The notes below the pieces were generated by a model. The model had not been told where the DNA came from. It was given only the letters and a program-made list of their open reading frames with translations, and did no database searches. Of a DNA stretch of 42,966 bases, positions 23,275-31,933 are shown piece after piece. Source of the DNA: Muribaculaceae bacterium (GTDB lineage Bacteria; Bacteroidota; Bacteroidia; Bacteroidales; Muribaculaceae); assembly GCA_017624155.1 (NCBI GenBank), contig JAGANS010000038.1:1-42966 (forward strand), in the 5' to 3' direction. How positions within the stretch are numbered: the stretch's first letter is position 1; each line of letters begins with the position of its first letter. Made by a program: the position numbers and the translations under genes.

Positions 23275-24701
23275 TATTTGAGCACGAGGCGGTAGACGTC
23301 GTTGAGGTTGGCGTAGACGAGCAACAGCAGCAGGAATCCCATGCCGATCATGTTGGCCACCTCGATGAATCGTTCGCCGGGCTTGCGCCGGGTCACTATC
23401 TCGATGAGCAGGAACAGCGTGTAGCCGCCGTCGAGCGCCGGAATCGGTATGATGTTCATGAACGCCAGGATCACCGACAGGAATGCGGCTATCTGCCAGA
23501 ACGAGTACCAGTTCCACTGATTGGGGAAGAGGCTGCCGAGAGTGCCGAATCCGCCTACGCTCTGCGCACCCTGCTTGGTGAAGAGCAGCTTGAGCGAGGA
23601 TACGTATGTGGTGAGCTGGTCGACGCCGTTCTGCCAGCCGCGGGGTACTGCCTCAAGGAACGAGTACCGGATGTCTGTGACGTCGAATATCTTGTCGGGC
23701 GAGGTGAGCTGTATGCCGATCTTGCCGTCGGAATTGATTTCGACGGGGAGGCTTATGGTCTTGCCGTCGCGTTCCACTGTCATATCGACGGTCTTGGCCG
23801 CCTGTCGCGTCAGGGCCGGGAAGAATTCGGTGAGGGTGGGAGTGGTGTCGGAGGCCACGGCCAGTATGCGGTCGCCCTCTCGTATGCCGGCGCGGGCGGC
23901 GCCCTCGCCTCCGAGTACCTGGTTCACTATTACCGGCACGCGGATCGTCATGTAGGACGCGTTGGCTTCGACGAGGCGATCGAGCAGCCGGCGGTCGGTA
24001 ACGATCGTAAGGGTATCGCGGTGATTGCGGAGCACGCTCACACGGGTGCCGGGCTGTATCATGTCCCATGCCGTGGACATGTCGCGCGGGTCGATCTCCT
24101 TGCCGTCGAGCTGCAGTATGACGTCGCCGTTGCGGAATCCGGCGTCAAGCATAGGCTGCGAGAAGTCCATACCCTCGGTCATGGCCTGATACGGCACTAC
24201 GCGGTCGCCCCAGTGAAGGGCGATGCCTATATATATGACAATGGCGAGCAGGAAGTTGAACAGCACGCCGGCAACCATCACCAGCAGGCGCTTCCATGCG
24301 GCCTTGGTGCGGAATTCCCATGGCTGAGGCTCGGCTGCGAGGTCCTTGGCGCTCTTGGTCTCGTCGACCATGCCGGCGATATCGCAGTATCCACCCAGCG
24401 GCAGCCATCCCAGGCCGTATATGGTGTCGCGCCAGGTGGGGCGGCCGTCGGCCCGGGGCTGACGGGGTTTTGATACCTGAAATGTGGCTGCCGCGCTGTC
24501 GTCGCTCTTGCTGAGCAGTTGCAGTGTCCCCTTCGTCGGGTTGTATTTGAGCAGCGAGAAGCCGGGATTGAAGAAAAGATAGAAGCGGTTGACCTTGATG
24601 CCGAATATGCGGGCAAAGATATAGTGTCCGAATTCATGGACGGTAACCAGCAGTACCAGTGCTACTATGAGCTGAAGTGCTTTTATGAGAAATGATTCCA
24701 A
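23274..24701 (-). CDS. rseP: RIP metalloprotease RseP (site-2 protease)
   Basis: The product is 475 aa with a TTG start, chosen because the first helix (LIKALQLIVALVLLVTVHEFGHY) begins immediately. The zinc motif HEFGH is at residues 22-26 in the first transmembrane helix, and the third metal site PALDGG lies near 421-426 in a later helix. Two PDZ-like regions occupy the middle (for example GFRNGDVILQLDGKEI and AGIREGDRILAV), as in E. coli RseP. It is an inner-membrane intramembrane protease that cuts anti-sigma factors and remnant signal peptides. It follows dxr by 24 bp in the operon, a pairing common in many bacteria. Confidence 0.94.
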   Translation of the reverse strand: MESFLIKALQLIVALVLLVTVHEFGHYIFARIFGIKVNRFYLFFNPGFSLLKYNPTKGTLQLLSKSDDSAAATFQVSKPRQPRADGRPTWRDTIYGLGWLPLGGYCDIAGMVDETKSAKDLAAEPQPWEFRTKAAWKRLLVMVAGVLFNFLLAIVIYIGIALHWGDRVVPYQAMTEGMDFSQPMLDAGFRNGDVILQLDGKEIDPRDMSTAWDMIQPGTRVSVLRNHRDTLTIVTDRRLLDRLVEANASYMTIRVPVIVNQVLGGEGAARAGIREGDRILAVASDTTPTLTEFFPALTRQAAKTVDMTVERDGKTISLPVEINSDGKIGIQLTSPDKIFDVTDIRYSFLEAVPRGWQNGVDQLTTYVSSLKLLFTKQGAQSVGGFGTLGSLFPNQWNWYSFWQIAAFLSVILAFMNIIPIPALDGGYTLFLLIEIVTRRKPGERFIEVANMIGMGFLLLLLVYANLNDVYRLVLK

Positions 24702-24725
24702 AATTGTTGGGGCCGGGTTAATCAG

Positions 24726-25871
24726 TTAAATTAATGAGGTTGCGATACGTCGGGCCTCGTCGTTTGTAGCCACGAAATCTTCGTAGCCGGGGTCGGCGAT
24801 GTATGCTGTGCGCTCCACTGTGTCCATGATGATGCGGTAGATGTCGCTGAAGCCTGTCTCACCCCGCAGGAAGGCGGCCACGGCTATCTCGTTGGCGGCA
24901 TTGACGGCGCAGGCCACGTTGCCGCCGCGCTCGAGGGACATGTGTGCCAGGCCGATGGCCGGGAAGCGCTCGCGGTCGGGTTCCTCGAAAGTAAGGCTGT
25001 TGTGTAGGGCCAGCGAGCAGAAGTCGCTCACGTCAGACATACGCGTAGTCTCGCCCAGGGCATAGGCTATCGGGAGGGTCATCTCGGGTACACCCATCTG
25101 GGCCTTTATGGCCCCGTCGCGGAATTCGACCATCGAATGGATTATCGACTGCGGATGCACTATCGCCGATATGCGCCGGGGTTCGATGCCAAACAGCCAG
25201 CGGGCCTCGATAATCTCGAATGCCTTGTTGACCATCGTCGCCGAGTCGATCGTGATCTTGGCGCCCATGTGCCAGTTGGGGTGGCGCAGGGCGTCGGCGG
25301 CGGTAGCCTTGTCGATACGCTCCTTGCTCCAGGTGCGGAACGGACCGCCCGATGCTGTGATGATGAGACGCTTTACCGCATCCTTGTCTTCGCCTCGCAG
25401 ACACTGGTATATGGCCGAGTGCTCCGAGTCGACGGGATAGACGCGCGACGGTGAGGCGGCCAGCAGGCCGGTGACGTAGCCGCCGGCTACTACCATAGTC
25501 TCCTTATTGGCCAGGGCAATGTCCTTGCCGGCGCGGATGGCGGCTATGGTGGGGGCGAGGCCCGAGTAGCCCACGGTGGCGGTGACGACCATGTCAACAT
25601 ACGAGGCCGACATGGCGTCGCATATCGCCTGCGGGCCGCCCGCTGTGGCGATGCCGGCCGGAGCTAGGGCGTCGCGCAGTTGCGGATACAGGTCCTCGCG
25701 GGCTATAATGGCCAGCTCAGGGCGGAACTGCAGCGCCTGTGCGATCAGCTTGTCGACCCGGCTGCCGGCTACCAGTATAGTGGCCCGGAAACGGTCGCTG
25801 TGACGCCCGATTATGTCGAGAGTCTGCGTGCCTATCGAGCCGGTAGAGCCTAATACGGCTATATTTTTCAT
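24726..25871 (-). CDS. dxr: 1-deoxy-D-xylulose 5-phosphate reductoisomerase
   Basis: The product is 381 aa. The NADPH-binding motif GSTGSIGTQTLDII lies at residues 8-21. The catalytic region includes PVDSEHSAIYQCL with the metal-binding acidic residues and ASGGPFR, and NWHMGAKITIDSATMVNK is the family signature. Dxr converts DXP to MEP, the committed step of the non-mevalonate isoprenoid pathway in the cytoplasm. Its ATG follows the lipoprotein stop by 4 bp and rseP follows it by 24 bp. Confidence 0.97.
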   Translation of the reverse strand: MKNIAVLGSTGSIGTQTLDIIGRHSDRFRATILVAGSRVDKLIAQALQFRPELAIIAREDLYPQLRDALAPAGIATAGGPQAICDAMSASYVDMVVTATVGYSGLAPTIAAIRAGKDIALANKETMVVAGGYVTGLLAASPSRVYPVDSEHSAIYQCLRGEDKDAVKRLIITASGGPFRTWSKERIDKATAADALRHPNWHMGAKITIDSATMVNKAFEIIEARWLFGIEPRRISAIVHPQSIIHSMVEFRDGAIKAQMGVPEMTLPIAYALGETTRMSDVSDFCSLALHNSLTFEEPDRERFPAIGLAHMSLERGGNVACAVNAANEIAVAAFLRGETGFSDIYRIIMDTVERTAYIADPGYEDFVATNDEARRIATSLI

Positions 25872-25875
25872 GCGC

Positions 25876-26310
25876 TTACTTCTTGGCGGGGAATATGGCG
25901 CGGTATGTGTCGGCGATCTTCTTGTTCTCGATCATGTATTCAAATTTGCCGCCTTCTTTGCCCTCGAAGGTCACCGCGATGTTGGCGTTGGCGTCGACAA
26001 GCTTCTCGCCGAAGGCCGGATCGCCAAGTACGTTGGCCATGATGAATGCCTGCTCGAACTGGAGGCCGCTGGCCGACATCTGGGCGGTGTCGACCGCTCC
26101 GGGAAGCACAAAGGTATATTTGACGGTGTTGGTAACCTCATCGTAGCTTACGGATGTGGAATCGGCATAGTCGACCGGCTTCTGCTGCATGACGGTATTG
26201 AGAGAGTCGACCGAAGCGGCCAGGCGCTCGAACGGGGGCTTGTTGTTGCATCCTGTAAATGCAGCAGCCGCTGCGGCGCCGATAACGATGATTGCTAAGA
26301 TACGTTTCAT
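25876..26310 (-). CDS. Small lipoprotein of unknown function
   Basis: The product is 144 aa. The N-terminus MKRILAIIVIGAAAAAAFTGC is a lipoprotein signal with the lipobox ending at C21. The mature part alternates short strands and helices with no motif I recognise; DUF-type proteins of this size are common in Bacteroidales. It sits between the LytM-like gene (19 bp gap) and dxr (4 bp gap), so it is produced with envelope genes. Confidence 0.8.
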   Translation of the reverse strand: MKRILAIIVIGAAAAAAFTGCNNKPPFERLAASVDSLNTVMQQKPVDYADSTSVSYDEVTNTVKYTFVLPGAVDTAQMSASGLQFEQAFIMANVLGDPAFGEKLVDANANIAVTFEGKEGGKFEYMIENKKIADTYRAIFPAKK

Positions 26311-26329
26311 AATATATTGTATAATAAGT

Positions 26330-27178
26330 TTAGTTGGCGGTTGTCAATGGGTTGCTGATGCCCACATATTGCTGCGGGTCGAGCAGCGAGCCGGCGTGCC
26401 ACAGCTCAAAATCGAGTCTGTTGCCTGATGCCGTGCGGCCTATGCGCTGGCCGCTCATCACCTTGGCGCCCTTGTCGACATATAACTCGTCGAGACGCGA
26501 ATATACCGACAGGAAATCGTTGGGGTGCTGTACCGTTACGGTGTAGCTGCCTCCCGATGTGCGCGTCACACCTGTTACTGTGCCGCGGTACACTGCGTCG
26601 ATATTGCCGGCGCCGGCGATATTCTCCACCGGGCTCTCGAATATCATGCCCTCGGCCGCTATCGGTGACAGCACCGACAGATTGAAACGCTCACGTGCGT
26701 CGAACTGGCGTACGAACCGGCGCTCGGCCTCTGATGCCTCGAGCAGCGAGTCGGCGACTGTGGCGGGCGCGGATACTGTCCGGCCGGCGGTATCGGGAGC
26801 CTCGCCGGCAAATATACGCCGTATATTGTCGGCATAGGCCTCGTGGCTGCGGGCTGCGCGCTCAAGCGAGTCGATGCGCAGGGCGGCATCGAGATACTGC
26901 GAGCGCAGATCGCCGTCGAGGTGCCCGGGAAGCAATCCGCCCAGTGGCGTGAACATGAATATCACAGAGATGAGCGACACAAGGGCGCCCACCACGACTG
27001 CGGCGGCAACCCATACGCGCACACCCGACAGGACGATGCTCCATGTGCGTGCAAGGGTGTTCTCGTTCACAATCTCCACACGCCAGCGGCGGCGCGCACG
27101 CACAGCACGCCGCCCTTTGGAGCCGGCACCACCCGCGGAGCCTTTGCCAAAGCGATGTGTTAAAAGTGATGGTTTCAC
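26330..27178 (-). CDS. LytM/M23-family pseudopeptidase, membrane-anchored
   Basis: The frame runs to a GTG at 27184, but that codon lies inside a -7 box (27184-27191), so I place the start at the GTG at 27178 (282 aa); a later GTG near VEIVNENTL is also possible. A basic N-terminus is followed by one transmembrane helix (about 55-78 of the longer form), a helical linker (about 95-165) and a C-terminal LytM domain (about 180-275). All positions expected to bind zinc are changed: no histidine precedes the NIDAVYRGTV strand, YSRL replaces the usual Y-x-H-L, and RLDFELW replaces HLHFE. This predicts an inactive, binding or activating protein, like EnvC or NlpD. It is the first gene of the operon leading to dxr and rseP. 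Confidence 0.78.
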   Translation of the reverse strand: MKPSLLTHRFGKGSAGGAGSKGRRAVRARRRWRVEIVNENTLARTWSIVLSGVRVWVAAAVVVGALVSLISVIFMFTPLGGLLPGHLDGDLRSQYLDAALRIDSLERAARSHEAYADNIRRIFAGEAPDTAGRTVSAPATVADSLLEASEAERRFVRQFDARERFNLSVLSPIAAEGMIFESPVENIAGAGNIDAVYRGTVTGVTRTSGGSYTVTVQHPNDFLSVYSRLDELYVDKGAKVMSGQRIGRTASGNRLDFELWHAGSLLDPQQYVGISNPLTTAN

Positions 27179-27183
27179 AAGCA

Positions 27184-27213
27184 CAAAGATACAATTTTTT
27201 TGAACAATTCAAA
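27184..27213 (-). promoter_or_regulatory. Promoter abutting the LytM-like gene
   Basis: On the minus strand TTTG (27213-27210) is followed after 18 bp by TATCTTTG (27191-27184). Only 5 nt separate the box from the GTG at 27178, so the transcript would begin at or next to the start codon. It would drive the whole six-gene operon. Confidence 0.6.
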
Positions 27214-27349
27214 AATCCTCCTTGTTATCTTTTCAAAACTGGCACAAATTAGCTCATAATTCCCCGGAGTTGATAGAGTGCCGACGTTTCGGCAAAATGA
27301 TGAGAAACTAATGAAAATTGAAAGTCTAACAAAAAACCTCGTTCAAACA

Positions 27350-28567
27350 ATGAAAACAAAATCTTTCTTGGCTCTGGCCGCATGCGGCGCAATGTCAATA
27401 ATTGGCTATCAGGCCAACGCTCAGGAAACCGTAGTGGTCGAAGAAGATGTAGTGGCCGTTACCGATGCAACTTGTAAAAATCATTACTACACTGACCGTA
27501 ACAGTAACTGGTTTATCCAGATTGGCGCAGGCATCACATCGCCGTTCATGGAAAACAAGCTGCCCGACGGATCGCAGAAACATCACATAACAGCTCTCTA
27601 TAACGTGGGCGTAGGCAAATGGTTTTCGCCATATATCGGCTGGCGCCTGAGTTTCCTCGGCGGTACTCTCCACTGGGATAACCAGCAGATGAATTCCAAC
27701 CGCTTTGTCAACGCCAATCTCGACTTCATGTGGGATATGTTCAATACATTCGGCGGGGTGAACAGCAAACGCGTATTCTCCATTGTGCCTTTCGTCGGCC
27801 TTGGCGGCGCGTATACATGGCGCTACCGTCCTGCCGAGGCATCTGAGATCCACCGCGACAACGGCCAGCTGAAAAAGACTTCCTGGACTCTCCCCGTATC
27901 GGCCGGTATCCAGCTCCGCTTCCGTCTGTGCAAGTATGTCGACTTCTTTGCAGAAGGCCGCGCACAGTTCTTCGGCGACAACTTCAACAATGTGGCTGTG
28001 GGCGAACCCATCGACATGAATATCTCAGCGATCGGCGGCTTTACCTTCCACATCGGCGGCTCTGACTTCAAGAGCTACAACCCCTGCGACTACACCAACT
28101 ATATCTCAAACCTCAACAATCAGGTCAATGACCTCCGCGGCGCTCTCGCCACCACTACAGCGGCTCTCGCAGCTGCCGAGGCTCAGCTGCCTTGCCCCGA
28201 AGTGGAGGAAGTGGAATCCACTACAATTATCGAGGCCGCTCCGCTCATGGCTACCGTTCGCTTCACCATCGATTCATCGCGCATCAGCAACGAAGAAATG
28301 GTCAATGTCTACAACGTGGCTGAATGGATGAAGGCCAATCCTGATCAGAAAGTAGTGATCTGCGGCTATGCTGACAAGAACACCGGTACTGCCAAGTACA
28401 ACATGGGCCTCTCAAAGCGCCGTGCCGAAGCTGTCCGCGATGCTCTCGTAAACAAGTACGGTATCAATCCCGACCGCCTTTCCATCGATCCCGAGGGCTC
28501 GGAAGTACAGCCTTATGAAGTCAACAACTGGAATCGTATCGTAATCTTCAACAATAATGTTCAGTAA
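27350..28567 (+). CDS. OmpA family outer membrane protein
   Basis: The product is 405 aa, started at MKTKSFLALAACGAMSIIGYQANAQ, which is a clear signal peptide; an upstream in-frame start would put 24 polar residues ahead of it. An N-terminal 8-strand barrel (about 40-260) is followed by a short coiled-coil-like linker (NLNNQVNDLRGALATTTAAL). The OmpA peptidoglycan-binding domain (about 300-405) carries KVVICGYADKNTGTAKYN and LSKRRAEAVRDALV. It tethers the outer membrane to peptidoglycan and is usually abundant. A near-perfect terminator follows; no clear -7 box was found upstream. Confidence 0.92.
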   Translation: MKTKSFLALAACGAMSIIGYQANAQETVVVEEDVVAVTDATCKNHYYTDRNSNWFIQIGAGITSPFMENKLPDGSQKHHITALYNVGVGKWFSPYIGWRLSFLGGTLHWDNQQMNSNRFVNANLDFMWDMFNTFGGVNSKRVFSIVPFVGLGGAYTWRYRPAEASEIHRDNGQLKKTSWTLPVSAGIQLRFRLCKYVDFFAEGRAQFFGDNFNNVAVGEPIDMNISAIGGFTFHIGGSDFKSYNPCDYTNYISNLNNQVNDLRGALATTTAALAAAEAQLPCPEVEEVESTTIIEAAPLMATVRFTIDSSRISNEEMVNVYNVAEWMKANPDQKVVICGYADKNTGTAKYNMGLSKRRAEAVRDALVNKYGINPDRLSIDPEGSEVQPYEVNNWNRIVIFNNNVQ

Positions 28568-28592
28568 TCTGTAATACCTTTATCCAACAATG

Positions 28593-28632
28593 CACAGAGG
28601 CTCCGCCTGCCGGCGGAGCCTCTGTGTCATTA
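28593..28632 (+). terminator. Terminator of the OmpA gene
   Basis: CACAGAGGCTCCGCC (28593-28607) pairs perfectly over 15 bp with 28612-28626 around a TGCC loop, followed by TCATTATA. Confidence 0.85.
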
Positions 28633-28654
28633 TACACCTTATTACATTTTTTAG

Positions 28655-28662
28655 TAACTTTG
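28655..28662 (+). promoter_or_regulatory. -7 box (TAACTTTG) for the YczE-like gene
   Basis: TAACTTTG lies 21 bp before the ATG at 28684, between the OmpA terminator and the gene, giving a leader of about 15 nt. Confidence 0.6.
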
Positions 28663-28683
28663 CATTATAGAAAATATTCAAGT

Positions 28684-29436
28684 ATGAACGTAAAGACCAA
28701 TCAATTCACTGTAAAATACCGTATTATTCCATTTGTGTGGCAGCATCTGCTGCTTGTCCTGTCGCTGTTTGTAATGACTCTGGGTGTAGCGCTGTGCGTC
28801 CGGTCGGACTTCGGCAGCAGCGTGATATCAACTATCCCCTTTGTTATGACTCTGGCCGGCTCCGACGGATATGTGCCGACGCTTACGATCGGTCAGTATA
28901 CTTATATAATGAATTTTGTCCTTGTGGGGCTTCAGATTCTGGTACTTCGGCGTCGCTTTGAGCCGGTGCAGTTGTTGCAACTGCTTATAGGCTTTGTATT
29001 CGGCTATCTGCTTGATGTAAACATGTGGCTTACCGATGGCATTGCGCCTGCCTCCCTTGCCGGTAAGGCAGTGGCTCAGCTTGCCGGATGCACGGTGCTG
29101 GCTCTTGGCATATCGCTTGAGGTGCGGTGCGGCTCGGTCACAATGCCGGGCGAAGGTATGCCGGCCGCTATATGCATGGTGTCAGGGCTTCCGTTCGCCA
29201 AGGCAAAGATCATAGTGGACATCTCGCTTGTAGCCATCGCATGCCTGCTTATGTATGTATATTTCGACCGCTGGCTTTGGCAGGTAGTGGGTCCAGGCAC
29301 ATTGTTTGCCATGATATATGTTGGCGCGGCAGTGCGTTTTTTCGATCCTTACATGGGGTGGTTTGACAGGGTGCTTTGCTATCGTCCGGGCCTGCGACGT
29401 TATATCTATGGCCTTGCCCGATTTATCCGGCGATGA
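28684..29436 (+). CDS. YczE/YyaS/YitT-like integral membrane protein (DUF6198-type)
   Basis: The product is 250 aa, started at MNVKTNQFTV just after the -7 box. It has about five to six hydrophobic helices, with the family's glycine/serine-rich VRSDFGSSVISTIPF loop after the first helix and the VRCGSVTMPGEGMPAAI loop between later helices. The family is widespread and of unknown transport role in the inner membrane. It converges on the serine hydrolase gene with only 3 bp between the stop codons and no terminator in between. Confidence 0.78.
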   Translation: MNVKTNQFTVKYRIIPFVWQHLLLVLSLFVMTLGVALCVRSDFGSSVISTIPFVMTLAGSDGYVPTLTIGQYTYIMNFVLVGLQILVLRRRFEPVQLLQLLIGFVFGYLLDVNMWLTDGIAPASLAGKAVAQLAGCTVLALGISLEVRCGSVTMPGEGMPAAICMVSGLPFAKAKIIVDISLVAIACLLMYVYFDRWLWQVVGPGTLFAMIYVGAAVRFFDPYMGWFDRVLCYRPGLRRYIYGLARFIRR

Positions 29437-29439
29437 ATA

Positions 29440-30690
29440 TCATAGCCAGCCCTTGGCCTTGAATATACTGTCTACGGTTTCAGCCACTGAATCGGAATTC
29501 CAGTCGTTTCGGTTGGAAAACACCAGATAGCTCAGCCGCGACTCGGGCCAGATGCCTTCGATTATTGAAAAACCGCCGTTGATGCCTTTATGGTATGCCT
29601 TGAGTGGATAACCCGCTTTTTGCTCCACACCATTTCCGAGACCGAAATATACATCCTTGGCGTCGGTGGCCAGATAAGGAGTGTTAAGTGCCGTCAGCGA
29701 TGAGTCGTTGATCAGCTTGCCGTTGTGCAGCGCTATGACCCAATTCATGTAGTCGCGTGCCGATGAGTATGCGCCGCGATCGGCTTTCGTGAGGAAAAAC
29801 TCGGCTTCGCCGTAATCGAACTCTTCCCATTTGCCATCAGAGCTTCTAAACGATTTTAGCTTTGAATCAGGTCGACATTGCCTGTATCCGTGAGCCATCG
29901 CAGGAGTGCGCTCGCCGGCGTTACGGTAAAATATATCGTGTATGCCTGCCGGGCTGAAAATATTATCGGCCATCCATTTGTCGAAACTCTCGCCGGTCAC
30001 GCGTTCGATAAGCGGAGCCAGAAGTATATATCCCGGATCGTTTCTCTGATAGTGCCTGCCGGGTTCGAAATCGACTGAGTCAAGGTTCTCAAACACCTGC
30101 ATGTACTCCTTGTCGGACCCGTACAGACGATAGTCGTTGCCGAATCCGAATATCGATTTGTGGTCAACAAGATATTTGTTCCACTCGTCGTTGTTGCGAG
30201 GAAGTAGGTCGGGCAGACCTGTGCTGTGTGTCAGAATATGCCTGATGGTTATATGGCTGAAAAATCTTTCAGGAAACTCCGGAAAATATTTTGACAGCGA
30301 GTCATCAAGGTTGATTTTGCCCTGTTCGGCGAGTCTGAGCAGCGCCACTGACGATAATACCTTGGAGGCTGAAGACAGATTGAACACAGTGGAGTCGCTT
30401 ATACGGCTACCGCTTTCGATATCGGCATACCCGAAAGCGCGTCGGTAGACCAGTGAGTCGCCGCGTGCCACCATTATTATAGCGCCGGGTCCGTTACCGT
30501 CGAAGATTGATGTAAATAATGAGTCGAGCGGAGCTGTAACAGCGGTTGCGGGCAGTTCCGGCATATTGGGCTTGTTGCTCGTTCTGCTGCATGCCCATAC
30601 CAGCAGCATTACTGAGGCCAGTATCGTGATGGCAGCCGCAGGGCGTAATGCGAGGCTGCCGAAAGTCCGGGTGTGTTTTTGTTCATTCAT
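29440..30690 (-). CDS. Serine hydrolase, beta-lactamase class C / penicillin-binding-protein fold, lipoprotein
   Basis: The product is 416 aa. A lipobox (LVWAC, C34) after a hydrophobic stretch suggests a lipid anchor. The catalytic S-x-x-K is SASK at residues 107-110. The region where the family has YxN reads YQRNDPGY, an altered spacing. The third motif is HKGINGGF near the C-terminus. Relatives are esterases, D-amino peptidases or peptidoglycan-modifying enzymes; true beta-lactamase activity is unlikely from this context. The -7 box at 30698-30705 is 7 nt from the start codon. Confidence 0.85.
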   Translation of the reverse strand: MNEQKHTRTFGSLALRPAAAITILASVMLLVWACSRTSNKPNMPELPATAVTAPLDSLFTSIFDGNGPGAIIMVARGDSLVYRRAFGYADIESGSRISDSTVFNLSSASKVLSSVALLRLAEQGKINLDDSLSKYFPEFPERFFSHITIRHILTHSTGLPDLLPRNNDEWNKYLVDHKSIFGFGNDYRLYGSDKEYMQVFENLDSVDFEPGRHYQRNDPGYILLAPLIERVTGESFDKWMADNIFSPAGIHDIFYRNAGERTPAMAHGYRQCRPDSKLKSFRSSDGKWEEFDYGEAEFFLTKADRGAYSSARDYMNWVIALHNGKLINDSSLTALNTPYLATDAKDVYFGLGNGVEQKAGYPLKAYHKGINGGFSIIEGIWPESRLSYLVFSNRNDWNSDSVAETVDSIFKAKGWL

Positions 30691-30697
30691 TGTATTA

Positions 30698-30705
30698 CAA
30701 AAGTA
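30698..30705 (-). promoter_or_regulatory. -7 box (TACTTTTG) abutting the serine hydrolase start
   Basis: The minus strand reads TACTTTTG, then 7 nt, then the ATG at 30690. It predicts a transcript with almost no leader. Confidence 0.5.
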
Positions 30706-30865
30706 ACTCTTTTAACTGGCCGGTGCAACTATGTTGCCGTATTTTATACGGTTTGTAGTGATATTGTGTCAATCTTTACTTTTGTATCCGAAATGCTAAA
30801 TTTCTGTATTCCTTTTGTCACCACAGCGCGGTAAGGAAAATTATTAAAAAAAGTTGTAAAATAAT

Positions 30866-30897
30866 TTGGTTTATAAAATAAACCGCTTTATCTTTGT
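30866..30897 (+). promoter_or_regulatory. Promoter of the membrane protein / winged-helix pair
   Basis: TTTG at 30866-30869 and TATCTTTG at 30890-30897 are exactly 20 bp apart, one of the best promoter matches in the window. The leader to the ATG at 30979 is about 75 nt. Confidence 0.78.
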
Positions 30898-30978
30898 ACC
30901 CGGAAAGCGATCGCCGAGGCAACGCGCGAGTTCCGGGTCAGGCTTTCCAAAAACAAAACAGTACTTAAAAACAAGAAA

Positions 30979-31608
30979 ATGGAAGAACGAAAAATCACCG
31001 GACAGGAAAGTCTTGAGATCATCACAGCTATGATCTCGCGTACCCGAAGCCGCCTTAATCTCGGCGACGGCGACATTATGCTGATGTGGGGATACCTCAC
31101 CGTCGCAGTAACTGCACTCGTGTGGGTGCTTATAACCATCACCCGCAGCCCGGCCGTAAACTGGCTGTGGTTTCTGATATGGATCATCGGGGGAACAGCA
31201 ACTCCGATAATGGTCCGTAAAAAAACTAAGGTAGTCGGAGCTAAAAGCTATACCGACCGCATAAGCACCGCAATATGGACTGTCGTGGGCTTGTCGTCGC
31301 TGGCGGCAATGGCGATGTGCTTCGGATTCCTGTTTCTGCTGCAGGCCGATACGTGGAGCATGATGTTCCTGTTTGCACTCATCATCGTGCCTTTCGGCGA
31401 GATAGCGCAGGGCATCATCATCGACGAAAAGTCATTTATGTATGGCGGCTCGGCAGGTATGCTTATCGGAATCTTTACCGCATGCTGCATAGCCGGCGAT
31501 GTGCCGATGTACGCCCATTGGTATCTGCCGCTGTTCATGCTCGCCTTTGTGTGCATGATGATTATCCCCGGCCACATACTTAATGCAAAAGCCCGTAAAG
31601 CTCAATGA
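30979..31608 (+). CDS. Six-helix membrane protein of unknown function, paired with a regulator
   Basis: The product is 209 aa. A cytoplasmic start (residues 1-32) is followed by about six hydrophobic segments near 33-55, 60-79, 97-121, 125-148, 153-174 and 179-200, and a short basic end. No transporter or enzyme motif is visible. The stop overlaps the start of the winged-helix gene as ATGA (31605-31608), so the two are translated together. A membrane protein coupled to a small winged-helix protein suggests a sensor or self-regulated unit (inference). Confidence 0.78.
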   Translation: MEERKITGQESLEIITAMISRTRSRLNLGDGDIMLMWGYLTVAVTALVWVLITITRSPAVNWLWFLIWIIGGTATPIMVRKKTKVVGAKSYTDRISTAIWTVVGLSSLAAMAMCFGFLFLLQADTWSMMFLFALIIVPFGEIAQGIIIDEKSFMYGGSAGMLIGIFTACCIAGDVPMYAHWYLPLFMLAFVCMMIIPGHILNAKARKAQ

Positions 31609-31886
31609 AAGAACTTGATCCGCTGCTCCATTCGCAGCTGCGTCTCGCAGTGATGTCGGTGCTGATGAACGTTGAGGAGGCCGACTTTGTGTACCTGCGG
31701 GAAAAGACCGAATCCACAGCCGGCAATCTGAGCGTGCAGCTCGACAAACTGGCCGCGGCCGGATACATAACGGTTGAAAAGGGCTTTTCCGGCCGCAAGA
31801 CGCGCACAGTATGCCGCGTTACCCCCGCCGGGCGCGCCGCCTTCGTGGCCTACGTCGACACCCTGCGCGAGTATCTGAATCTCTGA
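31605..31886 (+). CDS. Winged-helix transcriptional regulator (MarR/ArsR-like, HTH_34-type)
   Basis: The product is 93 aa, a lone winged-helix domain. Helices around LHSQLRLAVMSVLMNVEEADF and YLREKTESTAGNLSVQLDKL are followed by the wing AGYITVEKGFSGRKTRTVCRV and a last helix. The recognition helix is near residues 36-50. Proteins of this size usually repress their own operon and a target nearby. It follows the membrane protein with a 4-bp overlap, and a terminator lies behind. Confidence 0.87.
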   Translation: MKELDPLLHSQLRLAVMSVLMNVEEADFVYLREKTESTAGNLSVQLDKLAAAGYITVEKGFSGRKTRTVCRVTPAGRAAFVAYVDTLREYLNL

Positions 31887-31892
31887 CTACCG

Positions 31893-31933
31893 GGGCCTTG
31901 CATCGGATTACGTTTTGCAGGGCCCTTCTTATT
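31893..31933. terminator. Convergent terminator between the winged-helix gene and lrgB
   Basis: GGGCCTTGCA (31893-31902) pairs with TGCAGGGCCC (31916-31925) with one G-T wobble, followed on the plus strand by TTCTTATTTAAT. It lies between two convergent genes and can serve both. Confidence 0.75.

Noticed and set aside
23239-23517. N-terminal extension of the RlmI-type methyltransferase
   Set aside because: It would overlap rseP by more than 240 bp and reads as arginine/histidine-rich junk before the PUA domain.
23259-24473. 404-aa open frame on the plus strand
   Set aside because: It is antisense to rseP, whose motifs (HEFGH, PDZ, PALDGG) are unmistakable. High GC lengthens antisense frames; the translated sequence has no recognisable domain.
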